Below, piece by piece: positions 11,456 through 24,719 of a stretch of DNA of 64,000 nucleotides (positions within the stretch are counted from its first letter, which is position 1; the number at the start of each line of letters is the position of its first letter). The position numbers were made by a program, and so were the translations under genes. The notes under the pieces are model-generated. The model ran no database searches. It saw only the letters and a list, made by a program, of their open reading frames with translations, and had not been told where the DNA came from. This DNA is from Pteria penguin (taxonomy: Eukaryota; Mollusca; Bivalvia; Pterioida; Pteriidae), in assembly GCA_035048485.1 (NCBI GenBank), contig CM068587.1:33527001-33591000 (forward strand). Direction: 5' to 3'.

Positions 11456-13886
11456 ATTTCAGTAAATCAGAAGAAGATAAATTTTCTACTGAATTGCAAA
11501 GTTTATGTCGAAAAGGTGATTTCTTTAAAGTGAAACATCTAATACACAAAACTAAAAAAGGATTAAGCATAAAAGGCAAAACGAACAGATATCTACTACA
11601 TAATGCTGGAATCTCAGGATCAGTAGATCTAGTAGAATTTCTAATCAAATATGGCTATGATATGAAAACTAAGGATGATAGTGGGCGGACCGTGGTACAT
11701 ATTGCTTGTGAAAATACACATTTAAACCTGGTGAAATATCTGGTGTACACAGATAAGGGTGTGTTGAATATAAAAGACAAGGATGGAATGACACCGTTTC
11801 ATTGTGCTGGATTTTCACGATCAGTAGAACTAGTACAGTATTTGATTGAGAATGGATGTGATGTGTATAGTAAGAGTTATACTGGTCGGACCATTGTACA
11901 TAATGCATGTGAAAAGGGGCATGTCGACCTTATGAAACATCTAGTATTTAAAGATAAAGGTATATTAAACGTAAAAGACAACAATGGAATGACACCATTT
12001 CTTTGTGCTGGAGTTTCAGGATCAGTAGAACTGATACAGTATCTGATTGATAATGGCTGTGATGTTAATAGTAAGGATAATGTTAACAAGTCCATTCTAC
12101 ATCATGCATGTCAGGGAGGGCATGTCAATCTGGTAAAACATCTGATAGACACAAATAAATGCAAATACAAAGACAAAGACAAAAATGGAATGGAACTAAT
12201 ACATAATGCTGGATTATCAGGATCAATAGGACTACTACAGTATTTGATTGATAATGGCTGTGATGTGCACAGTAAGGATAATGGTGGTCGGACCATTGTA
12301 CATCACGCATGTCAGGTTGGGCATATCGAACTGGTGAAATATCTGATAGACAAGTATAAATGTGTATTAAATATGAAAGATATAAATGGCTTGACACCGT
12401 TTCATTGTACTGGATTGTCAGGATCAGTAGAACTAGTACAGTATCTAATTGATAATGGTTGTGATGTGTGTAGTAAGGATAATGGTGGTCGGACCATTGC
12501 ACACCATGCATGTCAGGTCGGGCATATCAAACTTGTGAAACATCTGATACACAAGTATAAATGTGTATTAAATATAAAAGACAAAAACGGATTGACACCG
12601 TTTCATTTTGCTGGATTTTCTGGATCAGTAGAACTAGTTTGGTATCTGATTAGTAGTGGCTGTTATTTGTATAGCAAGGACAATATTGGTCGAACCATTG
12701 TATCTTATGCATGTCAAAGTGGACAAGTAAATCTCGTGAAATATTTGATTGACAAAGATGAAACTGTGTTAAAAATTAATGAGATGTATGGATTGAGACC
12801 GTTTCATTGTGCTGGATTTTCAGGATCTATAGAGCTAGTACAGTATCTCATCGATAATGGCTGTGATGTGTATAGTAAGGATAATACTGGTCGGACCATT
12901 GTACATTATGCATGTCAGGAAGGGCATGTCAATCTGGTGAAACATCTGATAGAAAAGAACAAAGGTGTATCAGAAATGAACGACAAGAATGGATTGACTC
13001 CATTTCATTTTGTTGGGTTTTCAGGATCAGTAGAACTTGTACAGTATCTGATTGATAATGGCTGTGAAGTTTATAGTCGGGATTTTAGTTTTCGGACCAT
13101 CGTACATCATGCATGTCAAAATGGTAATGTTAGTATGGTGAAACATTTGATAGACAAAGATATAGATGTATTGAACACTAGAGACAACAATGGATTGACA
13201 CCTTTTCATTGTGCTGGATTTTCTGGATCAGTAGAACTAGTACAGTGTCTGATTGATAAGGGATGTGATGTGTATAGTACGGATAATGGTGGTCGGACCC
13301 TTCTACATAATGCATGTCAAGGAGGGCATGTGAACCTGATGAAACACCTGGTGAAACATCTGAAGGACAAAGGTAAAGGTGTTATAAACATTCGAGACAA
13401 CTGCGGATTTATACCTTTTCACTGTATTGGATTTACAGGATCAGTAGAACTAGTACAGTATCTGATTGATAATGGCTGTGATATGTATAGTACGAGTAAT
13501 ACCGGACGGACCATTGTACATCATGCATGTCACAAAGGGCATGTTAATCTGGTGAAACATATTGTAAACAGAGATAAGGCTGTCTTGGACATAAAGGACA
13601 ACAACGAATCGACACCTTTTCATTGTGCTGGATTGTCAGGATCAGTAGAACTAGTACAGTATCTGATTGATAATGGCTGTGATGTGTTTAGTAGGGATAA
13701 TGATGGTCGGACCATTGTACATTATGCATGTTATCAAGGGCATGTCAACCTGGTGAAACATCTGATAAACATAAATACAGATCTATTAAAGATTAAAGAC
13801 AATGATGGATTGGCACTGGTGGATTATACAGGATTTTCGAGATCATTCGATCTAAAAGACTTTGTAAAGAATATTGTAAGTGAAGG
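11456..13886 (+). CDS. Ankyrin-repeat protein, large internal exon
   Basis: One open exon of about 810 codons consists almost entirely of ankyrin repeats, helical hairpins that bind other proteins. There are eleven 66-residue dimeric units plus one partial, about 23 repeats. Each dimer has one half like TPFHCAGFSGSVELVQYLI and another like GRTIVHHACQ.GHVNLVKHL. Unit 9 carries an extra MKHLVKHL-type duplication. No Met is needed at the start: the frame is open from a consensus acceptor (polypyrimidine then cag at 11453-11455), and no in-frame ATG lies at the front. The apparent stop at 13888-13890 is inside a consensus donor, GG|GTAAGT at 13885-13892. So I read it as an internal exon, entering after codon base 1 and leaving after base 2, with the rest of the gene outside the recognisable sequence. 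Domains at either end of the protein (for example NACHT or death-fold) cannot be seen here. Frames on the opposite strand are shadows. Confidence 0.88.
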
Positions 13887-13891
13887 GTAAG

Positions 13892-15051
13892 TGCAGTGTT
13901 TCATTTCAAGAGACACTTGGTAACTAGATAGGAGGAAAATCTCAGTTGATGATAATATGTTTTCATGATATTATTTAAGTGTATATGTATTTGCTTTGTA
14001 ACTGAAACAACGACTCGCAGTTAATAACATCACGTTGTGAATGGAAATATTCGATAAACAGTGGACAGAGATGTTCGATTTCAGTGTTTATTACTGTATG
14101 AGTAACAGATAGATTGAGTTTTCTGTAGCTTGTGATAATCAGTGGCATAGTTGGGTAAAGAAAAATGGGGTAACATTTCAGAATATTGAAAAGCAAAACT
14201 ATAAGAATAAAAATAAATAAGTAAGTAAATAAATAACACAAATTAACAAACCACGTTTTCGTGTGTATTAACTTGTGCTAAGGAAAACATGCTGCATTGC
14301 AATTATATATTTTTAAATGGTTTTGCAGCTTTATGAAAAAAAATGTAAAACCCACTTGTGCCCCTCCCCCTTCTCCTACGCCCTTGATAATGTTTTTCTT
14401 AGTTTCATTTTGACACGGAGGATTATTCATGTATTTCAGAATACGTTCTATGTTGCTCTATCCTTTGGAGCATAAACTGAAATGCACATGTTTAACTAAT
14501 ACATGTATATCAATCACTCACTACATACTTTGAGTATTTATATCCATTTTTATGACTATAGTATGTTCTGTATACAATATTTAACACGTTTTATATAATT
14601 TGTTTTCAGTATTTTCATCTTACTTAGTGTTACCACAAATTCTTGACAATTACAATACTTAATCATTAGTTACAGTAACTCTGCATCTTAAAAAAATGTT
14701 TTACTATGTAAAATAAACAGAAGGGAAAGTTATCTTAAATAATTTCAAGTTTGAAATATTTTTCTAAATTTGTGTACACATGGAGAATAAAAACGTATAC
14801 ACTAAAAGAATGTGAAACATTCGTAATGGTTACCATTTATTCAAGGATATTGCTGATCTATGAAGTACAAGTAAGAATACTTTATATAGATTGAAAACAA
14901 TATCGAAAAACCCGTAACCAGACATTCAGGAAATTACCATTTAAAGCCTAGAAGGTTTGTATGTTTTTGGTTTTTTTTTTTTTTTTTTTTGTTATTTGGG
15001 GGGGGGGGGGGGGGAAGGGGCGGTTGTTCATTTATTACTTTAAAATTTGCA
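13892..15051. other. Probable intron or intergenic; simple sequence only
   Basis: This follows the splice donor of the ankyrin exon. It has no second exon that I can recognise. A poly-T run (about 14968-14990) followed by a poly-G run (about 14999-15014) is near the end. Confidence 0.45.
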
Positions 15052-15064
15052 TTGTATTTTAGAG

Positions 15065-15329
15065 ATTGATTGATTATTGTTTTACGTCACTCCACGATTA
15101 TTTCACGTATCAGGCATCTGCCTGATGCGGGGCATACAAATTTAGACCTTTGCAACGGACCCACCCGAAGCAGTGAGGGATCTTTTACGTGCCACGCTTA
15201 CCGTGACACGGGACCTCGGTTTTTACTGTCTCATCCGAAAGACAAAACACCGGTGTGCCCCGGACGGGAGTCGAACCCGCGACCTCTCGATCACGAGCCG
15301 AGCACCTTATCCACTAGGACACACCGGCT
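15065..15329 (-). mobile_element. Full-length tRNA-derived SINE with 13-bp target duplication
   Basis: Perfect duplications ttgtattttagag lie at 15052-15064 and 15330-15342. Read on the minus strand, the head is 'ccggtgtgtcctagtggataag' and ends with B-box gggttcgactcc. The head folds as a tRNA-like cloverleaf by eye, but it is part of a SINE and not a tRNA gene. The body and tail match the copy at 8345-8633. The perfect duplication and the well-kept boxes suggest a fairly recent insertion. Confidence 0.92.
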
Positions 15330-15342
15330 TTGTATTTTAGAG

Positions 15343-17380
15343 TACTTGAGCCAATGTTGAAGTTAGTTATCTGTATGATGCATTGTTGGCTACCTGTCTT
15401 TCGACCGTTCTTTTTTTTATAATCTCGACTTCATGTACACAGCTACTTGCATTTGAAAGAAATCTTTTTTTTTAAATTGAAATAAACATAAATGACATAT
15501 ACTCATAATCACATATACATACATAAATGACAAAACATACATGCATAAACATATCTGTAAGTCACGTTCCATACACACATCCATTCTCACACGGAGGTAC
15601 CAAATTGAAAGATCAATTTCTGTGTGTTTGATATTGATAACATATTGTAATATCAATAGTTAAAAAATCCTAATCATCGTAGAGACAAGAACAAATGTAA
15701 AATCTTAATCATTATAGAGATTTAGACCCAAATGGATACAAATATAGAGGTATAAAGTTTTACTCTATGTACTGATATGTAGCATATGAAACCAGCACCG
15801 TGACGTAATTTAGAAACTTGAACAAAAATCCAATAAAGTAAATTAATTGTTTCTCGAACTTAAATCATTGGTCAGCTTAACCAGTGGTAAAAAGTTTGAA
15901 CAACTGGCCCATGATATACATTTTAAAGAATGTTACATTACTATATTGTGCTTTTTAACTGTATTCCTGTATATCATATATATATTCAAATTAAAATTAT
16001 ATATTGTTTATTAAGTTAGACTAATTTACATAAATTACAAATATTTACAACAATAGTATAAATACTCATCATATAAAATCTTAATCATCATATAGATTCA
16101 GATCCAAATGTATTTAGATATAGTGGTAGGTGTATATATATGGTATACACATTTAAGGAATGTTATACTATTATATTGTGCTTTTAAATTGTAAACCTGT
16201 ATATCACATATACATTCAAATTCAAATCACATATTGGTTAAAAGTTAAATGGTGGTTATTGCTTTGAGTAGGCCAAAAATGGAAGAATTGACTAACTCTT
16301 TAAAAACTTCTCAAAAACTACAAGCCACTAGTACTTTTAAATTTCTTCAAGGCTACTATATTGGTCCGATTTCAGACACTGATAGTTCTTATATTATATA
16401 AGGGCTAATACGGGAAATATCTTTAAGTATTTTATTCTTAAGAATCACTTGCAGCAATAACTACACGTGGGGTGTACAGAATACTTATCGCATGTATATG
16501 TAGTTTCATGTGTATTCCAAAGACGGCCTTCTGCTGATATTTGACTGACAGTTTTTAAAGCCTACAACCATATATTCTCCTGTCAATGGGCGGGCAGTGC
16601 ATAGGCTTACATTAAAATATCTTTCAAAATTTTCATCACGAGAAGCACACGTCATAATGAATTTCCAATTATTATACAACATCCTTATGATATTACTAGC
16701 AAGTTTGGTCGAGGAAAGGCCCTTCGGCAATATTTTGCCCTGCCCAAGACGTCGACAGATTTTATGCAGGCTTTTATATAGGAAATATCTTTCAAATTAT
16801 ATTACTTTTCTATCATTATAAGCCACATTGACTTCATATTTAGTATATAGACTCTGTAGGAGGTGTTGTATCACCTATATTCAAGGACAGGTCCTGTTCC
16901 TATAGTTGGACCCATCAAAGGGACTGATTTCTCATAGGCGTGTATGAGAAATATATATAAAACTTCGAAAGAAAACAATATAAAACAGAAAGAGAGAATA
17001 AAACACTTCATATTTGGTAGGCAGCATCCATGTGATATGTTGCCAGAGAGACTGAAAATGGAAAGTTCTTATGGATATATAGATAGTCATTAATAAGCAA
17101 ACAGCTGTTTGCAATAGTAAGGTGGAAATAATGCCATGAAAGTAAAGGGTTTTTTTTTTCTGATGTATTGATTTCATTTAGATCATTTTAGCTCAGGTGA
17201 GCGTTGTGGCCCTTGGGCCTCTTGTTATTTCTGAGTATTATAAGTATTTGATGTCAATAAACTGAAAATAGAAAGTCTGTGCAAGTAAACTGTGATAGAT
17301 GTCCTTTCATTTCCCATTACATTATATACCCGGAAATGTGTAAATGTGTCATGTGTGATAATGATGATGTTGCTGCTGCT
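15343..17380. other. No gene recognised; two short related segments
   Basis: AT-rich. Sequence near 15665-16010 ('aatcttaatcattatagagatttagaccca...ttcaaattaaaattatatattg') is echoed at 16075-16240, suggesting an old local duplication. No domain-bearing frame was found. Confidence 0.45.
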
Positions 17381-17384
17381 CCTG

Positions 17385-17551
<167 letters not shown>

Positions 17552-17754
17552 ACAAACACGAAAAATGTAGCTGACGCCCCATATCACCACATAATTAGAC
17601 TAGTGCTTTGTATAGAGCTTTGTTTTCTTATACTTCTATTTATGTAGATTTTTTTATATTGTTTTGTCCTGAGGAAGGGGCAGATCGCCTCGAAAATTTG
17701 ACCATAATTTATTTTTGTTAATTTAGTGTCGTTTGTCGCTTTCTTGTGGTTATA

Positions 17755-17929
17755 CATGCGCGGATCCAGAATTTTTTGTCACAGGGGGTCCAACCAAAAA
17801 AGGTAATTTTTTCTTTTAGACGAGGGGGGGGGTCAACCCCAAATATGCCCAAATATTACCTTTTTTGGTAAAATTTTCGGATTCCAGGGGGGTCCAGACC
17901 CCCCTAACCCCCCTCTGTATTCGCGCATG
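17755..17929. mobile_element. Small non-autonomous inverted-repeat element (MITE-like)
   Basis: The ends are catgcgcggatccaga and, on the other strand, catgcgcgaatacaga. It is flanked by ttata at 17750-17754 and 17930-17934. The inside has paired 'ccaaaaaaggtaa' and 'ttaccttttttgg' and ends with 'aggggggtccagacccccctaa'. It resembles the element at 38514-38682 in structure and in the 'ggatcc' plus C-run end. Confidence 0.7.
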
Positions 17930-17930
17930 T

Positions 17931-18077
<147 letters not shown>

Positions 18078-18164
18078 AAAACTCCTAGCAAGATTTTCAC
18101 ATTCTTTCACTCTCTATCGCTTCCGTGTCTATTGACAATCTTCAGGCGTTACAAAATTCGAAAT

Positions 18165-18420
18165 TTTTATGCCCCCCTCCCCCACCCATTTGTTTTTACC
18201 TGTTCGGTTTGTCTGTCGTCAACCATAACCTTCGCCATAACTTTTGAACCGTGAGAGATAGAGACTTCATATTTGGCATGCATATGCCATTTATAAAGCC
18301 CTTTCCAATTACACAAAGGTCATTGACCTCGTGACGTTGACCATGACCGTTGAGTTACATTGCAAAATTATCTTTTTATGTTTTTATTTTTATGAGATCA
18401 TTTTAGCTCAGGTGAGGGTT
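18165..18420 (+). repeat. 'ctgtctgt' family repeat copy
   Basis: The copy contains 'gttcggtttgtctgtcgtcaaccataacc', 'taacttttgaaccgtgagagatagag' and 'gcatgcatatgcc', then 'gacctcgtgacgttgacc'. A related copy in reverse orientation is at 61855-62100. Confidence 0.65.
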
Positions 18421-19019
18421 GTGGCCCTTAAGCCACTTGTTAGTTCTGAGTATTTTAATGTACTGTCAGTAAACTGAAAATAGAAAATTTCATGTTTCAA
18501 GTCTATCGACAGAAAGTTCGAAAGTTATATATTGTTTTAGAGATATTATACTTATAGCTATTCTCAGAAATTAACAAGTAGTCCAAAGGTCACAACGTTC
18601 ACCTGAACTAAAATAATCTCATAAAAATCAAAACATCCAAAAAAGAAAATCAGAATCACCTGAGATTATCAATAGAGATGATAGCGCTAGTGTTTTATAT
18701 TATATGAAAATCCTAAAGTGTTGGAGTTTTATTGATGTATACAAATCAACATTTTGCCAAATATATTTTCATGTATATGTTAATTCAACGATAAACATGC
18801 TTCTCTGGCCCTTGAAAGAGATAATCACAAATGTTTTTCATGTCAATGAAATTGGAGATGAATCCCATAATGTTTCTTATTGTACACACCATTTACATAA
18901 CAGATATCACTTTATTGAGAGATATTACAAAGTGCGTCCAAACTCCTTAACACTAAAATCCTTAATGCACTCTGCTAATGACGTCATCGTCTTACGCAAA
19001 CTTTGTACTCTGTAATCTT

Positions 19020-20105
19020 ATTATACCCCCGCATATACCCGCAAGTTTGGGGTATATAGGAATCACCCTGTCTGTCTGTCCGTCTGTTCACATTTTCCGG
19101 TCGATAACTTCTTACCCCCTTGTCGGACCAGATTAATATTTCACACAATTGTTATACATGACCCAAGGATCTGTCATGAATTAACCCAAGGTCATATCTT
19201 CAAGGTCAAGGCCATAACGTCTTACTGCCAAGATGAATTTGGATAATATATTACACAATTGTTGTCCATGACCCAATAATGTGTCATGACTTTGGCTCAA
19301 GAACGTATCTCCAAGGTCAAGGTCAAAGTGCACAGTTGTCAAAATCCTTGTCCGGGTCCTAACTCGTTGCTGCAGTGTTGGATCTGAATAACATTTCAAA
19401 CAATTGTAGTTCAAGTCCAAGGGTGGCATGACCTCCACCGAAGGTCATATCGTCAAGGTCACAGTGCATACATAGCCGAAATCCTTGTACATGCCATGAC
19501 TTCTTACTTCCAGGTTGGATCTGAATAATATTTCACACAATTTTTGTACATGACCCAAGGGTGTGTCATGATCTTGACTCAAGATCATATCTCCAAGGTC
19601 AAGGTCATAGTGCACACATTTTCAAAATCCTTGTACAGATCACAGTTCCTTAATACTAAGTAGGATCTCGATAATATTTAACACCATTTTTTCCGTGATC
19701 CAAAGATGTGTATAATATTGTTCGGAGCGTGTGTCCTGACCTTGATCGAAGGTCATATATACAAGCCGGTCAAGGTCACAGTGCACACATAGCCAGACTT
19801 CTTCTCTGAGTGGTAACTTCTTGCTTTTAATTTGGAGGGAAATACTATTTTACACAATTATTGTCCATGACCTAAGGGCGGGATATCTACAATGTCAATG
19901 TCACAGTGCAGACACAGCCAGATTTCTTGTCTGGACCATAACTTCTTCCTGTAATGTTGCAGATTGTTTTCATTCATTACACCTCACATTGTACAAGTGG
20001 GACATCCATTATACTTATACCAGTGATGTATCTTGGGATGAATTATTGCATGTTTCAACTTTGTTGCCACGGGGGTTATTTGTCCCCGTTGACAGCTCTA
20101 GTTAA
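19020..20105. repeat. Tandem array of diverged 110-165 bp units rich in AGGTCA
   Basis: After 'ctgtctgtctgtccgtctgttc' at about 19070, seven or so units follow. Each has 'ggatctgaataatatttcacacaattgt', 'ccatgacccaagggtgtgtcatgac', 'aaggtcatatctccaaggtcaagg' and 'cacacatagcc.aaatcc'. Unit starts, marked by the 'tcatatct.caaggtcaagg' block, fall near 19190, 19300, 19441, 19582, 19749 and 19877. A single extra unit is at about 20280-20370. No coding. Confidence 0.8.
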
Positions 20106-21891
20106 GATTATATTCCAAAGACTAGATCCCCCGACTTGATGCGTTTACTTTCTCAGAAATCTGTTTGCATTTATCAACATGTCTGAACCCTTTATCATTT
20201 GATATTGTATATAATTATGTGTATATGCGTTTGTCTCGATACTATTGTATTCACTGATGTATGGGAATAAAGCATCTGAATCTGCATGGATTTGAATAAT
20301 ATTTCCACAGAATTTTTGCCCTGGGCCCATGGGCGCGTCATGAACCAAGATCATATTTTCAAGGTCAAGGTGCTCATGTTTCTCGCTTTAGTTTATGCGA
20401 CGGTCGTACCATGCAAACATAGGCTTTGCTCTTGTTCTAATACGTTCTACAACAAGCATAAAATTAATTAAATAATCTCAATGATAGAAAACAGTATGAT
20501 GTATATCTAAACGTTTAAATTTAATAGAATGAAAGAATTTTTATATAGAAATGATGAGATCTTTATAGATTAGCTGAAATATCTTAGTTAATATCTTAAA
20601 CTTTTAATGTAACAAATAAGATCTTCTAGGACAGAAATTAATTTCTATAAGTATAGTATAGTTTATCTGCAAGGAACCATATGGCTTATATGCATACAAG
20701 AAGTACAAATTCACAAAAGACATACAGAGTGAACGTTCAGACAGATGAAGATTAGCAGTTAACTGTTACACAGTAAATTAGAGATCATTAAATTGAAGAG
20801 GACAGACAATGAACTAACCATACATATAAATGAATTTATATAAACATATATATACAAACTTTACTTAACCTAAGGGATCGAAACTAAATAGTAAACACAT
20901 AATAGAAAACAACAATAGGCAAATCACACTCTCAGATCTCTTATTTGAGAAGCCTGTTTCAGAAATCTCCCAAAGTTACATAACTGTTTTTTGTTTTCAA
21001 TCGAGAAAAGACGTACAAGTTTGAACATTGAGGGTCGAATCCAGTATTATGGTTCAATATATACCCTTCGGATATCAGAGTACGCAGGACAAATAAGAAT
21101 AAAGTGATACTCGTCCTCAACCGTGTCTAAACAAAAAGGACAGACACGATCATTTCTATCTACCCTGTTATATCTACCTTGTTCGATACAAAGTGAATGT
21201 GAAGATAATCTAAATTTAGACAGAAGCACAACTAAATCATCTGGAAGAGATTTATGAAGATAATATTGAAGCGTAAACGAGTTGGTAAGGTATATGTACA
21301 TGAAACATTTAGAAGAAGTTTCAAAGAATACGTTTCTCTCTGGAGAAAAATATCAGTCAGTCGCTGTTTGAAAATATACAGGAATGCATTCTCATCTTTA
21401 ACACCTTGATCGTTCCAAACTTCACCAAAACCAACTGTACATAAGATATTTTTTACATTAAATAACCAGCTGTTTTCATGCATATTTAAAAACATTTCAT
21501 CCAAAAGTGAGCGCAGTATACAATTACTTGTTTTCAAGAGCTTTAACCAATACTTAATTACTCTAACAGTACGTAAAATCTTTAATGGAAGTCTACCAAG
21601 TTTAGTGTAAACCATGAAGTTAGGGGTACTGCGTTTAACCTTTAAAATTCTTTTACAAAAATACAAGTGCACTGTTTCAATATCTTTTCCCTGATGAAGA
21701 CACCATATTTCACAGCCATAGTTTAGAACATGAAACATATGTATCGAACACTTTGAGTTTCGATTCAACATTTAAAGAATAATCATTACATGTTTTTAAA
21801 ACACCAAACATACATTTTTTTACCTTGCATGGCAAGTATACTTTGAGTTTTATGGAATTTACCATTAAAATTCAATGTGACACCTAAATAG

Positions 21892-22578
21892 TTAAGAGGA
21901 GACAACTTCAATTTTCGAACCGTTAAAAAACCAGTTATCGTCCTTACCCAACTTTCCATTATTCCTGAAAACAACAATTTTGGTTTTTTCGGTATTTACA
22001 GAAATGTCCCATTCGGTACAATAACAGCTCAATTGATCAAGAATATGTTGTAGACCATTACGACTTTCAGATAAGAAAACAGTATCGTCAGCATACACGA
22101 GTAAGAACATAGCAATATCCTGCAAATAAACTGGCTCATAGGAATTACGTATTAAACACATTTCAAGATCGTTTATGTAAAAAGAAAATAAAAATGAAGA
22201 CAAGGGCTCGCCTTGCATCAAACCGTTTGTACAAGAGAACATTTCTAAAAGGTTGCTATTGTGACGAACACAAGCTTTTACCCCGGCATATAATTGTTTA
22301 ATGATAGTAAGTAGCTTCCCGGTGACACCACTACTAGTAAGCTTATAAAATAACTTGTATCTATTTACAGAGTCGAAAGCTTTGCGATAATCCACAAAAC
22401 AGCAATACAATTTCTTCTTAGAACTCAAAAACATAGAGACTAAAGACTGTAAAGCGAATATGGCGTCAGTTGTACCGAACCCGGGTTTGAAACCGAACTG
22501 GGCATCAGTAATTATATTATTATCAGAAGACCACTTCGATAATCTATTATTAAGGACAGATGTAAAAATCTTTGCCAA
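21892..22578 (-). pseudogene. LINE reverse transcriptase domain
   Basis: A 228-codon fragment carries recognisable reverse-transcriptase blocks: FGFKPGFGTTDAIF, motif A FVDYRKAFDSVN (about residues 61-73), GLMQGEPLSSFLFSFYINDL, and the catalytic motif C YADDTVFLSES at about residues 167-177 with both Asp intact. It would copy the element RNA at the nicked target. The downstream frame (21771-21232) continues with the thumb and C-terminal part, starting after LNYGCEIW, and the zinc-binding end is in a third frame (21301-21047). Confidence 0.88.
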
Positions 22579-22648
22579 ATTACTAATAATGTGATCCCTC
22601 TATAATTATCTGTATTACTGGTATCATCTTTTTTGTGAAGAGGTAAAA

Positions 22649-23032
22649 TTATACCTTCCGACCAGCTAGAAATTCAATAAAGTATTCATTCAGAAGATGA
22701 TCAGTGCCTGTAGCTTTTCCAGTTTTCAAGCGCTTTATAACATATGATATTTCGTTTTCACATATAGGTATATTCAATTCATCAAAAATAAAAGCATCGT
22801 GATCATCAATGACATCACTATTCTCATCCTGATCAACGTTACAAATTTCTTTAAAATGCATGTAAAAATCATTAATTGACAATGCACTGTGTACTGTTTT
22901 ATTTTTCTGAAAGATTCTATAAAACTGTTTTGGATTGTGCCTTCTAACATAGCTCAATCTATTACCCTCATGTCGTAAATACTGCCTCTTGATTTTACTA
23001 CAGTAACGTTTATACAACCTCTTACACGTCAC
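22649..23032 (-). pseudogene. LINE linker between endonuclease and reverse transcriptase
   Basis: The sequence starts TCKRLYKRYC, followed by HNPKQFYRIFQK, typical of the segment between the two enzyme domains, and ends with LKTGKATGTDHL, the usual reverse-transcriptase approach motif (KxGKAxGxD). Upstream of its first codon the frame still reads VYNFNRDNL, which resembles the end of the endonuclease frame (ALRIFNSNRSD), so the two flanks of the 23040-23530 gap overlap in homology. Confidence 0.75.
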
Positions 23033-23531
23033 AAGATTATCACGATTAAAGTTGTATACCCTACAATTCAGTATAATTTCAAAAATTAGCGCACGTAAAA
23101 CAAAAACTGTATTTTTCTCGTATGGCTGAAGTTACTAACTTTGCGTTAATAACATCTTTTGTTGCTTCAAACCCTCGGAGATATCAAAATAAAAAGAAAA
23201 TACTTCGTAAATAAAGTGGGTATTCCATAAATACAACCATGACCTGACTTCGCACATGCGCAGTTTAATTAAAACAAATACGATGAAGGGAAACTCCAAA
23301 AGAAATCGATTTCAGTAAATACTAACTTTAGCAGACTTGAATACAGATTTTTAAAGTTACTCGTCAAGTTTATTTACCTCGCCCTCCACCAGTGTCCGTG
23401 ATGTGGCGGCTTCCGAATTAGATCACGTGATAAGTTGGTTGTAAACATTCTGTTTACAAACATCGTGTTTTAGACAGCCATATCTCACTTAATACGACGA
23501 ATTTGATCCCAATATTTGCAAGGGTCCTTTT

Positions 23532-24654
23532 TTAATATGTTTTAGACTTATTTATATATTCAAAACAATTTAGAATAAATCTACCCATAATATGCACTCT
23601 ACTAGCGAACATAGGGTATACAGCTTTAAAATCAGATCTGTTTGAGTTGAAAATACGTAACGCACATCTATAATCATGGTACAAAGATTTACACCTGCAA
23701 TCAAACCAAGGTTTGTCCGATGCTTTGATCTTCTTATGAGACACTATAGTTTTCATACAATATTTACTAAAAACATCATTCAAAACGTCAGCAAAAATAT
23801 TTACACCTTGATCAATACGCGAATTAGAAGATTGCATATCATCAATAACACCTTGTAAATCAGACACCCTTTCATTCAAATCCGTTTTCATACTCTCCAA
23901 CATATCACCGTTCCACTTACATACATTTACAGTGTTATCATTCAAGTACTCACCACCTGTTCGAATCATAGACGGACAACCAATATTCAATTTAAATTCT
24001 AAAATGGCATGATCCGACCATTCATTAAAGTCGTTCACGTGCATTTCCTGAATTAAATTATAGTTGTCCTTGTCAACTAAAACATAATCCATAACGCTTG
24101 ACCCAAGGTGATTAAAAAACGTAACTGTACCGTTCTTGTCACCTTCCGTACGGCCATTACATACTCTCATACCGCTGGTTATGCAAAGGTCCAGGAGCTT
24201 TCTACCGAGAGTATTCGTAATGGTATCTTCTGAATGCCTTAATCCGCAACCAACATCATTAACATAAGAGAAAATAGATGAAAGATGGTCAACGAGTTGA
24301 TGATTGATATAATGCGTCTAATTCGATATAATCCTTTCCCAATCCAATACGGCTATTGAGATCGCCCGTAACAACTACCACCCCTTTGTCTTTAAACTGA
24401 GCTAAGTCATCCATGAGGCAATCAAACAGATCAATATCGTAGACATTATAGAAAACATTGTGCTCATGAGGAATATAGAAAAAGCATATATAAATATCTT
24501 GACCACTGTTATCTAAGATTTGAAACCAAATGATACTATCCCCGACACATTTGATAAATTTAACAGAGTATAAGTAATACCTGGTCATTTCATGTAAAGG
24601 TAAGCCTGTTCCATCAGTAGAGGGGGTACAACAACTGCAGACATATTCAAACAC
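23532..24654 (-). pseudogene. LINE endonuclease (exonuclease-endonuclease-phosphatase fold), two frames
   Basis: The frame 24654-24289 contains VVVTGDLNSRIG, the conserved metal-site Asp-Leu-Asn motif of APE-like endonucleases. The frame 24170-23532 contains SSVMDYVLVDK and WSDHAILEFKL, the catalytic SDH motif. Together they cover the second half of the domain; the first third is absent at the 5' side. The two frames are separated by a shift near 24230. The enzyme would nick target DNA to prime reverse transcription. Confidence 0.85.
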
Positions 24655-24719
24655 TTCGCTGTTCGGTTATGATATATATATACCGTAAATACTGTAGTAA
24701 TCGACTACCTCATGATTTT

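Larger units (their letters stand above)
20990..24656 (-). mobile_element. LINE (non-LTR retrotransposon), 5'-truncated and broken
   Basis: The minus strand holds, in order, an apurinic-type endonuclease (24654-23590), a linker, a reverse transcriptase (22578-21892), and a C-terminal region ending in a CPFC...H...C zinc-binding pattern near 21110-21170. Frames change at about 24230, 23040-23590, 22600, 21880 and 21240, so it is dead. The 5' end of the endonuclease is missing, which is usual for LINE insertions cut short in reverse transcription. I do not assign the clade. About 480 bp near 23040-23530 does not fit either flank. Confidence 0.88.

Noticed and set aside
11669..13209. Several open frames on the minus strand across the ankyrin exon
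   Set aside because: They are the complement of the repeated ankyrin DNA, repeat with the same 198-bp period, and have no domain.
15250..15329. tRNA-like sequence that could be called a tRNA gene
   Set aside because: It is the head of a SINE with flanking target duplications and the same body as other copies.
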